From positions 1 through 10,617 of the forward strand of contig CAMFLJ010000111.1 of the NCBI GenBank assembly GCA_945957335.1: a stretch of DNA of 10,617 bases, read 5' to 3'. Within the stretch, counting starts at the first letter, position 1; each line of letters begins with the position of its first letter. The notes beneath the pieces were generated by a model. It was given only the letters and a program-made list of their open reading frames with translations. It made no database searches and was not told where the DNA came from. This stretch comes from an uncultured Actinomycetes bacterium (GTDB lineage: Bacteria > Actinomycetota > Acidimicrobiia > Acidimicrobiales > Acidimicrobilacustridaceae). This document shows positions 1 through 5,726 of this stretch, one piece after another. The translations under genes were made by a program, and so were the position numbers.

Positions 1-113
1 GTCATGACCTCGACCGAGATCTCGAGGATCTCCTCGATGGTCTCCTGGCGGCGGCGCGCCCGGCGATCGAGGCGGGCCGGCTCCTCCTGGGCTGGACTGG
101 GGGTGGCGCTCAT
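1..113 (-). CDS. TetR-family-like transcriptional regulator, N-terminal fragment
   Basis: This is a partial gene running leftward off the window; only the first 37 codons are visible. Reading the minus strand from the ATG at 113-111 gives a short polar leader, then a basic stretch (LDRRARRRQETIEEILEIS) followed by VEVM. An arginine-rich lead-in to an amphipathic first helix is how TetR/AcrR DNA-binding domains usually begin, but the helix-turn-helix itself lies outside the window. There is no Shine-Dalgarno-like sequence before the ATG, so the message may be leaderless. The gene is divergent from the SRPBCC gene, and the shared spacer holds a perfect inverted repeat. This is the usual arrangement for a local TetR repressor controlling itself and its neighbour. 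The family call is inference from a short fragment; another helix-rich regulator cannot be excluded. Confidence 0.6.
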   Translation of the reverse strand, partial: MSATPSPAQEEPARLDRRARRRQETIEEILEISVEVM

Positions 114-116
114 GGG

Positions 117-131
117 CCCGATGCTATCGGG
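117..131. repeat. Short inverted repeat just upstream of the TetR-like start codon
   Basis: CCCGAT (117-122) and ATCGGG (126-131) form a perfect 6-bp inverted repeat with a 3-base centre. It begins three bases upstream of the regulator's ATG on the minus strand. It overlaps a weak minus-strand -10-like hexamer, TAGCAT (126-121), that would place transcription initiation at or next to the ATG. It could be a second operator half, a small hairpin, or chance in GC-rich DNA. Confidence 0.3.
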
Positions 132-150
132 GCCGTAGCCAAATTTCTAG

Positions 151-177
151 TTGACAGCTTTAGCTATGACCTATAAC
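151..177 (+). promoter_or_regulatory. Sigma-70-type promoter for the SRPBCC gene
   Basis: A perfect consensus -35 hexamer TTGACA lies at 151-156 and a -10-like TATAAC at 172-177, matching five of six consensus bases. The 15-base spacer is shorter than the preferred 17. The elements sit in a strikingly AT-rich patch (about 141-185) within very GC-rich DNA. Initiation would be expected near 184, giving a leader of about 36 bases before the ATG at 220. The -10 lies exactly between the arms of the inverted repeat at 161-185, so a bound repressor would block RNA polymerase. The call is made from sequence only. Confidence 0.6.
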
Positions 178-185
178 CATAGCTA
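161..185. promoter_or_regulatory. Candidate TetR operator: perfect 8-bp inverted repeat
   Basis: TAGCTATG at 161-168 is repeated in perfect inverted form as CATAGCTA at 178-185, separated by nine bases that contain the -10 hexamer. Each arm also contains the self-complementary hexamer TAGCTA. A 25-bp dyad between a TetR-like gene and its divergent neighbour is what a TetR homodimer operator typically looks like. Its placement over the core promoter implies repression until a ligand is sensed. Which protein binds it is inference. Confidence 0.6.
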
Positions 186-206
186 CGTGAACACGAACGC
201 CCTGGC

Positions 207-211
207 AGGAG
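207..211 (+). promoter_or_regulatory. Ribosome binding site that fixes the SRPBCC start
   Basis: AGGAG lies eight bases before the ATG at 220. It favours that ATG over upstream in-frame TTG (151) and GTG (187) codons. The TTG coincides with the -35 box and so could not be in the message from this promoter. Confidence 0.65.
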
Positions 212-219
212 AATCCGCG

Positions 220-732
220 ATGACCGGCACGAGCAGCAGGTGGTGGCTCCGCACCGACAGCGAGGAGATCGTGATCGACGCCCCGGCGCACACGATCTAC
301 GCCCTCCTCGCCGAGATGCCCCGCATGGGCGAGTGGAGCCCCGAGTGCCAGCAGGTCGAGTGGACCAACGGCTCCACCGACGCCGTCGTCGACGCCACCT
401 TCGTCGGCCACAACAAGGGCGGCCCCGCCGGGCTCATGAAGTGGTCGCGCAACGGCCGCATCCTCGAGGCCGACCCCGGCCGCACCTTCGCCTTCTTCAC
501 CGAGGAGGGCGGCCGCGAGTCCACCGTCTGGCGCTACGAGCTCGAGCCCGCCGACGGAGGCGCCACCCTCGTGCGCGAGTCCTACGACGTGCACTGGATC
601 CCGACATGGGCCCGCATCGTCGACGTCCCCACCAACCGGGCCAAGGAGCTCCGTGAGGGCATGCGCCACACGCTGAGCAACCTCAAGGTCGCGGCCGAAG
701 CAGCCACGGCTCCCGGCACCGACGCCGGCTGA
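220..732 (+). CDS. SRPBCC/START-fold protein (polyketide cyclase/dehydrase-like)
   Basis: The gene encodes a predicted soluble cytoplasmic protein of 170 residues, close to the usual length of single-domain START-like proteins. The fold signature is clear. It opens with a first strand, EEIVIDAPAHTIYALLAEM, followed by MGEWSPEC, the typical break after the first helices. Alternating strands then surround the central FVGHNKGG segment, and a long C-terminal helix begins around VPTNRAKELREGM. Members of this superfamily form a deep hydrophobic pocket for lipids, polyketides, sterols or aromatics. No catalytic residues can be assigned from sequence, so binding versus catalysis is open. It is divergent from a TetR-like gene across a shared operator and precedes a flavodiiron-like metallo-protein by 116 bases. 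A ligand-responsive detoxification or lipid-handling pair is plausible but unproven. The start at 220 is chosen from the RBS and promoter position. A short GCCGGC-TGA-GCCGGC hairpin spans its stop codon. Confidence 0.85.
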   Translation: MTGTSSRWWLRTDSEEIVIDAPAHTIYALLAEMPRMGEWSPECQQVEWTNGSTDAVVDATFVGHNKGGPAGLMKWSRNGRILEADPGRTFAFFTEEGGRESTVWRYELEPADGGATLVRESYDVHWIPTWARIVDVPTNRAKELREGMRHTLSNLKVAAEAATAPGTDAG

Positions 733-848
733 GCCGGCCGAATCCCCGCAGCACCCACCCGGGCCCACGCGGCCCGACCCGCACCACCAGGCGGTCGCTG
801 AGCGCGGCGCGCCTTCACACCAACCACCGCTCACCAAGGAGCACCGCC

Positions 849-1652
849 ATGTACTCGACCTACCGCGCCGCGCCCGAGATCGACGCCGTCACCACCGCCA
901 TCGCCATCCCCGGCCTCGGCCACCTGCCCGTGAACTCCTACGTCCTCCACGGCGCCGAGCCGATCCTGGTCGACACCTGCCCGATCGTGCTGCGCGACGA
1001 GTACCTCGACGCCCTCGGCACCGTCATCGACCCAGGTGACCTGCGCTGGCTGTGGCTCACCCACACCGACCCCGACCACATCGGCGCGGTGGCCGCCTTG
1101 CTCGACGCCAACCCGCAGCTGCGGGTGATCACCACCTTCTTCGGGGTCGGGATCATGGGCCTGCAGTCGCCGCTGCCGATGGACCGGGTCAACTTCGTCA
1201 ACCCCGGCGAGACCATCACCATCGGCGCCCGCACCCTCACCGGCGTGAAGCCGCCCGCCTTCGACAACCCCATCACCGTCGGCTTCCACGACAGCGCCAC
1301 CAACGCCCTGTTCACGTCCGACTGCTTCGGCGCCCTCTTCGCCGACGAGCCGCCGCAGCGCGCCGACGATGCCGGCTCCGACATGCAGGGCGGCCAGGTG
1401 CTCTGGGGCACCATCGACTCCTCCTGGCTCCACAAGGTCGACAGCGACATGTTCGCCTTCGACCTCGAGCGCATCCGCCGCATCGAACCGGATCACGTGC
1501 TCAGCGGCCACCTGCCCGCGGCCTCCGGCGCCATGCTCCCCACGCTGCTCGACACCCTCGCCCGGGTGCCCGCCGCCGACCCGTTCCCGGCGCCCGACCA
1601 GGCCGCCCTCGACGCCATGCTCGCCCAGATGGCCCAGCCGGTCCCCGCGTAG
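849..1652 (+). CDS. MBL-fold, flavodiiron-like (ODP family) metallo-protein with altered metal ligands
   Basis: This 267-residue protein has a single metallo-beta-lactamase domain. Fold landmarks are LVDTC (residues 40-44), the metal motif H72-T-D74-P-D76-H77, LFTSDCFGAL (154-163, containing D158) and LSGHLP (218-223, containing H221). The S-D-x-F-G motif is characteristic of the diiron domain of flavodiiron proteins (rubredoxin:oxygen oxidoreductase type) rather than of glyoxalase II or beta-lactamases. From memory, D. gigas ROO has H-X-E-X-D-H-X61-H-X18-D-X60-H. Here the spacing is H-X-D-X-D-H-X61-D139-X18-D158-X62-H221. The frame is therefore conserved, but a Glu has become Asp and one His ligand has become Asp. 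No flavodoxin domain follows, so it could not be a self-contained flavodiiron reductase; redox, oxygen/NO sensing or hydrolysis are all possible. AAGGAG at 836-841 supports the start. It is probably co-expressed with the SRPBCC gene and ends at a strong hairpin. Confidence 0.8.
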   Translation: MYSTYRAAPEIDAVTTAIAIPGLGHLPVNSYVLHGAEPILVDTCPIVLRDEYLDALGTVIDPGDLRWLWLTHTDPDHIGAVAALLDANPQLRVITTFFGVGIMGLQSPLPMDRVNFVNPGETITIGARTLTGVKPPAFDNPITVGFHDSATNALFTSDCFGALFADEPPQRADDAGSDMQGGQVLWGTIDSSWLHKVDSDMFAFDLERIRRIEPDHVLSGHLPAASGAMLPTLLDTLARVPAADPFPAPDQAALDAMLAQMAQPVPA

Positions 1653-1665
1653 GACCTGCCGGACA

Positions 1666-1698
1666 CTGCGGGGGCCCGCCAGTGGCGGGCCCCCGCAG
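1666..1698. terminator. Perfect 15-bp GC hairpin between convergent genes, likely bidirectional terminator
   Basis: CTGCGGGGGCCCGCC (1666-1680) pairs perfectly with GGCGGGCCCCCGCAG (1684-1698) across a 3-base loop. It occupies most of the 54-base gap between the stop of the metallo-protein gene and the stop of the opposing dehydrogenase gene. There is no T-run on either side, so it is not a canonical intrinsic terminator. GC-rich hairpins without U-tracts are common at convergent gene ends in high-GC actinobacteria. It would serve both transcripts equally. Confidence 0.75.
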
Positions 1699-1706
1699 GG
1701 ACCCGC

Positions 1707-2750
1707 CTAGAGAGCTGCCCGGCCCGCCTTCTTCAGGGGGATCGAGCCCGCCTCGGCCAGGCCGCGGATGGTGTCGCGCATCGTCTCGAGCGGGTCGCGG
1801 AACGACACGCCGAGCTCGTCGGTCGTGTGGCTGTCGTCGACCGGCACGCAGCGCACCAGGTACACCATCCCGTCCCGCGTGAACGTGGCCGCCCGGCCCA
1901 GCAGGCGCGACAGGCGCTCGTTGAGCGCACCGAACGCCAGCATCACGTCGCCCGGCACCGGGATGCGGCGGATGCGGGTGCCGGTCGCCTGCTCCATCAG
2001 GTCGCTCAGCTCACCCAACGGCAGGTAGTGCCCGCCGCACGTGAAGCGCCGCGGCCCCAGCCCCGGCTCCATCGCCGCCGCGTGCACCGCCGCCAGGTCG
2101 CGCACGTCGACCATCGACCACGCCCCGACCTCGGTGATCATGCCGGCCTTCAGGAACGGCGGCAGCCCACCGGCCGCCTCGCCGCGCCGCTCCCCCGCCG
2201 GCGGTCCGGCCACCGCCATCGGATAGGTGCACACCACCGGCGCGCCCGCCTCCTGCAGGTGCCGGGCGAAGCGCTCGGCCGCCACCTTCGAGGCCGCGTA
2301 CGGGCCCAGGCCGTCGACCACCGGGCTCTCGGGACCGACCACTGCGTCGTCGGTCGGGTACAGCACGCTGCCACTCGACACGTGCACGATCGGGTCGAGC
2401 CCCAACCGGGCCGCGCCGCCCAGCACGTTGCGAGTGCCCTGCTCGTTGGTGGCCGCCATCGCCTCGTCGCCCGCCGCACCGGTGCTCACCACTGCGGCGG
2501 TGTGCAGCACCGCGTCGCAGCCCTCCAACGCCTCGTTCACCACGGCCTCGTCGGTGACGTCACCGATGACCACGTCGTCGCACGGGACACCCAACGCACC
2601 CGCTGTGCGGGCGAGCCGGTCACGGCTGCGCACGAGGAAGCGCACGTCGTGGCCGGCATCGGCCAGGGCCCGGGCGCTGTGGGCCCCGATGAAGCCCGAA
2701 CCCCCGGTCACCAGCACCCGACGGGGAGTGGGCGGCGCGCTCGACACCAT
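1707..2750 (-). CDS. Extended short-chain dehydrogenase/reductase (NAD-dependent epimerase / 3-beta-HSD / dihydroflavonol reductase-like)
   Basis: This 347-residue cytoplasmic oxidoreductase is predicted to bind NAD(P). The Rossmann glycine motif TGGSGFIG is at residues 15-22. An acidic GDVTD follows at 63-67, a Ser pair at 125-126 (VSSGS), and the catalytic Y151-A-A-S-K155. This order and spacing are those of extended SDRs. The middle section (CTYPMAVAGPP, then WSMVDVRDLAAVHAAAM) matches the 3-beta-hydroxysteroid dehydrogenase/dihydroflavonol-4-reductase branch better than sugar epimerases, but the substrate cannot be read from sequence. The ATG at 2750 is preferred because the glycine motif follows directly. 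An upstream frame extension to 2891 would run back through the preceding gene. Only five bases separate the stop of the lipoprotein gene from this start, so translation is probably coupled. It is the last gene of the minus-strand operon and ends against the shared hairpin. Confidence 0.88.
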   Translation of the reverse strand: MVSSAPPTPRRVLVTGGSGFIGAHSARALADAGHDVRFLVRSRDRLARTAGALGVPCDDVVIGDVTDEAVVNEALEGCDAVLHTAAVVSTGAAGDEAMAATNEQGTRNVLGGAARLGLDPIVHVSSGSVLYPTDDAVVGPESPVVDGLGPYAASKVAAERFARHLQEAGAPVVCTYPMAVAGPPAGERRGEAAGGLPPFLKAGMITEVGAWSMVDVRDLAAVHAAAMEPGLGPRRFTCGGHYLPLGELSDLMEQATGTRIRRIPVPGDVMLAFGALNERLSRLLGRAATFTRDGMVYLVRCVPVDDSHTTDELGVSFRDPLETMRDTIRGLAEAGSIPLKKAGRAAL

Positions 2751-2755
2751 GGCGA

Positions 2756-4195
2756 TCAGCCCCCCACCCGGTTCTTCTGCGACACCCGATCGGCGTCGAT
2801 CTTCAGCGACGCCGTCGACGTCAGCGGCGGGTCGACCTTCACCATGAAGGCCGGGTCGCACTCGAAGGTGCCCCGCTCCTCCGGCGCCCACTGCACGTAC
2901 TCGGTGCCCTGCAGCCGCATCACCATCCCGCAGTCACCCGGCAGGTTGGCGCCCGGGTCCGACGGCGAGTGCAGGCCGCCACCGGTCCAGTGGTGCACCT
3001 GGCCCAGCTGCTGGAGCACGCACGCACTGGTGAGGTTCGAGCCGCACTCCTTCGCACCCGTCGCCCACAGCAGGAACGCCGAGGTCGACTGCGCCCCGAG
3101 CAGCGACACGTCGCCACCGGCGCCCTTCACGATGTCGATGTACTGCTGGGTGGCCGGGTTCACGTCGGCCTGCTCGAGCGGCGTGTAGGTCATCCGCACG
3201 TACAGGTCGTCACCCAGACCCGACACGTTCCAGTCGGCCAGCTGCGGCGTGGCGAAGTTGGTCTCGCTGAACCAGATCGGGTCGTAGCCCACCTGGTGGG
3301 CCGCATCGAGCAGGTTCTCGAAGTGCGGGATCGGCGTGCCCGAGAAGTAGACCATCTCGGCCCCGCACTCCTTCAGGCGCAGGGCGATCGGCTTCCAGTC
3401 GGCCTCGCCCTGGATGGCGTAGGTCTGCCGGCAGGCGTCGAGGAACTCGAAGCCCTGCGTCGTGTAGGTGCCCAGCATCTTCTCGGTGGCGTCGATCGTC
3501 GACGGCAGGCTGCTGTAGACCACCGCGGCCTTCTTCACCTGCGTCGGGAACGCCCGGGCCAGCGCCGCGGCCTGCTGCACGACGTTGAAGTCGGTCGGGT
3601 TCGGGTTGGGCTGCACCATCAGCGGCGCCATGGCGAACTCGGAGTTGCTGGTGAAGCCCGGCACCGTCGCCAGCGAGCAGTTCAGGCGGGCCGGCTCGGA
3701 CCCACCGTCGAGCGCGAAGCCTTGGCCCACCAGCATGAACACCTGCGAGCACGCCTCCTGCACGGCGTTCGAGGCCTCCAACACCTTGGCGTCGTAGTAG
3801 CGGCCCACCACCTTGCGGCCCTCGATCCCGCCCTGGGCGTTGCACCAGTCGATCATCGCCTTCACCGCGTCGGACATCTCGTGGTTCAGGCCGGGGGCGC
3901 CCTGGTAGCCGGCGTCGTCGCCGTAGCCGATCGTGATCGAGTCGTCGGTGACGCCCAGCTGCGTGGCACCTGACGCGGCGCCGGGGCCGCACGGCGAGGT
4001 GAGGTCGCCGAACGTGGCCTCCTGCACCTGCGTCTTGCCCTGCACCTGCGTGGCCCCCGCCTCGGGGTCGGTCCCGCGCCGGCCCGCGCACCCGACCGCC
4101 GACAGCAGCGCCGCGGCGACGAGCAGCGCGGCGCCCACGCGCCACCCCCGAGCCCTCGTGGCTGTCCGGGTCCGGCGGGAGAACGTGTTCGTCAT
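2756..4195 (-). CDS. Type I periplasmic-binding lipoprotein (branched-chain amino acid ABC transporter substrate-binding-like)
   Basis: The protein has 479 residues and is predicted to be exported and lipid-anchored. The N-terminus has arginine-rich n-region residues 6-19, a hydrophobic core at about 20-34, and a lipobox-like SAVGC with C36 as the acylated cysteine. A polar linker with repeated TQVQ follows. The mature domain starts at ITIGYGDDAGYQGA and continues through CNAQGGIEGRKV, a hallmark of the Leu/Ile/Val-binding fold. Later segments include KKAAVVYSS and ADWKPIALRLKECGAEMVYF, typical of the second lobe. Ten further cysteines are present, an even number compatible with up to five disulfides, which is unusual for this family. 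No permease or ATPase gene is nearby, so it may not feed a classical importer. AGGGGG at 4208-4203 precedes the ATG by seven bases. The gene lies between a WS/DGAT (50 bases upstream) and a dehydrogenase (5 bases downstream), which suggests a lipid-related ligand, but this is inference. Confidence 0.85.
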   Translation of the reverse strand: MTNTFSRRTRTATRARGWRVGAALLVAAALLSAVGCAGRRGTDPEAGATQVQGKTQVQEATFGDLTSPCGPGAASGATQLGVTDDSITIGYGDDAGYQGAPGLNHEMSDAVKAMIDWCNAQGGIEGRKVVGRYYDAKVLEASNAVQEACSQVFMLVGQGFALDGGSEPARLNCSLATVPGFTSNSEFAMAPLMVQPNPNPTDFNVVQQAAALARAFPTQVKKAAVVYSSLPSTIDATEKMLGTYTTQGFEFLDACRQTYAIQGEADWKPIALRLKECGAEMVYFSGTPIPHFENLLDAAHQVGYDPIWFSETNFATPQLADWNVSGLGDDLYVRMTYTPLEQADVNPATQQYIDIVKGAGGDVSLLGAQSTSAFLLWATGAKECGSNLTSACVLQQLGQVHHWTGGGLHSPSDPGANLPGDCGMVMRLQGTEYVQWAPEERGTFECDPAFMVKVDPPLTSTASLKIDADRVSQKNRVGG

Positions 4196-4245
4196 GGCGG
4201 CACCCCCTGTGCCGTTCGGTCAGCTCAGGGACGGGCAACGGGTGG

Positions 4246-5631
4246 TCATGACGGCACACCCAACGCCGAGGTCAGCTCCTGAGCCGCCGCGTGCAGGTCG
4301 TCGATGAGCTCCCATGGATCGGGCAACGTGCCCGGGGTGCCCATCACCGACACGTCTAACTCGTCGCGGAAGCTCCAGGCAGTGACGTTCAGCCCGATTC
4401 CTTCGAGGATCGGTCCCATCGAATAGAGCGCAGTGACCCTCGCCCCGTCGATGGCCGGCAGGTCGGCCGGGCCCCGCACGTTCGACGCCACCAGGTTGAT
4501 CGGCGGCCTCGTCCGGTCGGCCAGGTGGGTGCGGGCCCACAGCTGGATGCCCACCGGGTAGAGCATCGGCGGTGTGAGCGCGGCCCGGCCCTCGAACAGC
4601 TCGGTGCCCAGCGCCTCGCGCACCCGCCGCGCCGCCGCCGTGGCCGCGTGCACCCGCCGCACCCGCTCGACCGGGTCGGGGATGTCGGTGCCCATCGGCA
4701 CCGCGATGCTGTCGACGTGGTTGCCGCTGAAGTGCACCTCGTCGGCCGAGGTGGTCATCGGCATGCCCGCGGTGAGGTCGCGCTCGGGCAGCTCGCCGTG
4801 GCGGAGCAGGTAGCGGCGGAGCGCGCCGCCCACCACGGCCAGGAACATGTCGTTGAGCGTGGCGTCCGCGCCCTTGCGGGCCCGGAGCAGCTCGGGCAGG
4901 TCGAGCGCGGTCATGGCGAAGGTGCGCTCCGGCACCAGTGACGCGTTGAACGACGTGCGGGGGCAGGAGAAGTAGCCCGGCACGTCCACCTCGACCTCGC
5001 GGGTGGCCTTCCGCGACGCCCGGATGCCTTTCACCGACCGGCCCACCAGGCGCGGCACGCCCAGCGCCCGCCGGCTGCCGTTGGCCAACGCCTGGCGCAC
5101 GAGCTCCTTGTCGGTGGGCATCGGCTCGGGGTGGGCCGGTTCGACGTGGGCGTCGGCGTCGTCGATCACGAACGCGTTCTCGAGCAGGGCCACCGCCGCC
5201 ATGCCGTCGGCCAGGGCGTGGTGGAGCTTCATCACGAACGCCACCCGGTCGCCGGCCAGGCCCTCGACCACCGTCAGGTCCCACAGCGGCCGGTCGCGCG
5301 GCAGCTGCACCGCCGCGATCTCGGCCACGATCCCGGCCAGCTCCCGCTCGCCGCCTCCGCGGGCGTCGCGCCAGTGGACGTGGCGCTTCATGTCGACCCG
5401 GCCATCCTCGACCCACACAGGGTGGCCGAGGCGATAGGGCACGGGCACGGCCCGGCGGCGCAGCACCGGCATGCGGTCGAGGCTCAGCTCGATCAGGTCG
5501 ACCAGCTCGTCGGTCGTGAACTCGTCGGTCCGCGCCGACAGGTCCATCACCACGACCTTCAGCGTGTGCATGTGGGCGGCACGGGTCTCGGAGTAGAGGA
5601 AGCGGGCGTCGAGCCCTGTCAGTTCCTGCAC
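4246..5631 (-). CDS. Wax ester synthase/diacylglycerol O-acyltransferase (WS/DGAT) no. 1
   Basis: This 461-residue enzyme has the standard length for bacterial WS/DGATs, which transfer an acyl group from acyl-CoA to diacylglycerol or a fatty alcohol at the inner face of the membrane. Family landmarks appear in order. They are the N-terminal LTGLDARFLYSET (4-16) and MHTLKVVV, then PLWDLTVVEGL (115-125), the catalytic HHALADG (137-143), TLNDMFLAVVGGAL (258-271), SNVRGP, and ALYSMGP near the C-terminus. All key catalytic residues are present. The GTG at 5631 is chosen because AAAGGGGG lies six bases upstream and the conserved N-terminus follows at once; a TTG at 5670 would add an unconserved leader. 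It is the first gene of a minus-strand operon with the lipoprotein and dehydrogenase. It diverges from the operon that carries a second WS/DGAT. Whether it favours triacylglycerol or wax esters cannot be told from sequence. Confidence 0.93.
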   Translation of the reverse strand: MQELTGLDARFLYSETRAAHMHTLKVVVMDLSARTDEFTTDELVDLIELSLDRMPVLRRRAVPVPYRLGHPVWVEDGRVDMKRHVHWRDARGGGERELAGIVAEIAAVQLPRDRPLWDLTVVEGLAGDRVAFVMKLHHALADGMAAVALLENAFVIDDADAHVEPAHPEPMPTDKELVRQALANGSRRALGVPRLVGRSVKGIRASRKATREVEVDVPGYFSCPRTSFNASLVPERTFAMTALDLPELLRARKGADATLNDMFLAVVGGALRRYLLRHGELPERDLTAGMPMTTSADEVHFSGNHVDSIAVPMGTDIPDPVERVRRVHAATAAARRVREALGTELFEGRAALTPPMLYPVGIQLWARTHLADRTRPPINLVASNVRGPADLPAIDGARVTALYSMGPILEGIGLNVTAWSFRDELDVSVMGTPGTLPDPWELIDDLHAAAQELTSALGVPS

Positions 5632-5726
5632 CCGGCACCCCCTTTCGGCCCTACCCGTCCCCCCGGACAACAGCGAGTGTGCGACCAGGGCCAGGCGCCG
5701 CCTAGGGACTTTGGGAGGGGATGGAC
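5632..5726. promoter_or_regulatory. Divergent intergenic region expected to hold both lipid-operon promoters
   Basis: This 95-base spacer separates the GTG of WS/DGAT no. 1 from the start of the acyl-CoA synthetase. Both operons should initiate in or near it, so coordinate control is likely. I could not find a convincing -35/-10 pair on either strand or a strong dyad. The only clear elements are the two ribosome binding sites at its ends: AAAGGGGG on the minus strand (5645-5638) and GGGAGGGG on the plus strand (5713-5720). The promoter assignment is inference from gene layout. Confidence 0.35.

Noticed and set aside
724..738. GCCGGC-TGA-GCCGGC hairpin over the SRPBCC stop codon as a terminator
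   Set aside because: The 6-bp stem is short and made of a self-complementary hexamer common in GC-rich DNA. The next gene follows in the same direction, so termination here is not supported.
160..837. Minus-strand open frame opposite the SRPBCC gene
   Set aside because: Low-complexity Gly/Val/Ala sequence with no recognisable domain; it would also run through the promoter and operator of the real gene.
2751..2891. Upstream extension of the SDR gene start
   Set aside because: The added 47 codons overlap the end of the lipoprotein gene in another frame and encode low-complexity sequence. The ATG at 2750 sits directly before the Rossmann motif.
5647..5692. GGCCCT ... AGGGCC inverted repeat in the divergent spacer of the lipid operons
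   Set aside because: Six-base arms separated by 34 bases of GC-rich sequence are expected by chance; there is no symmetry with either promoter.
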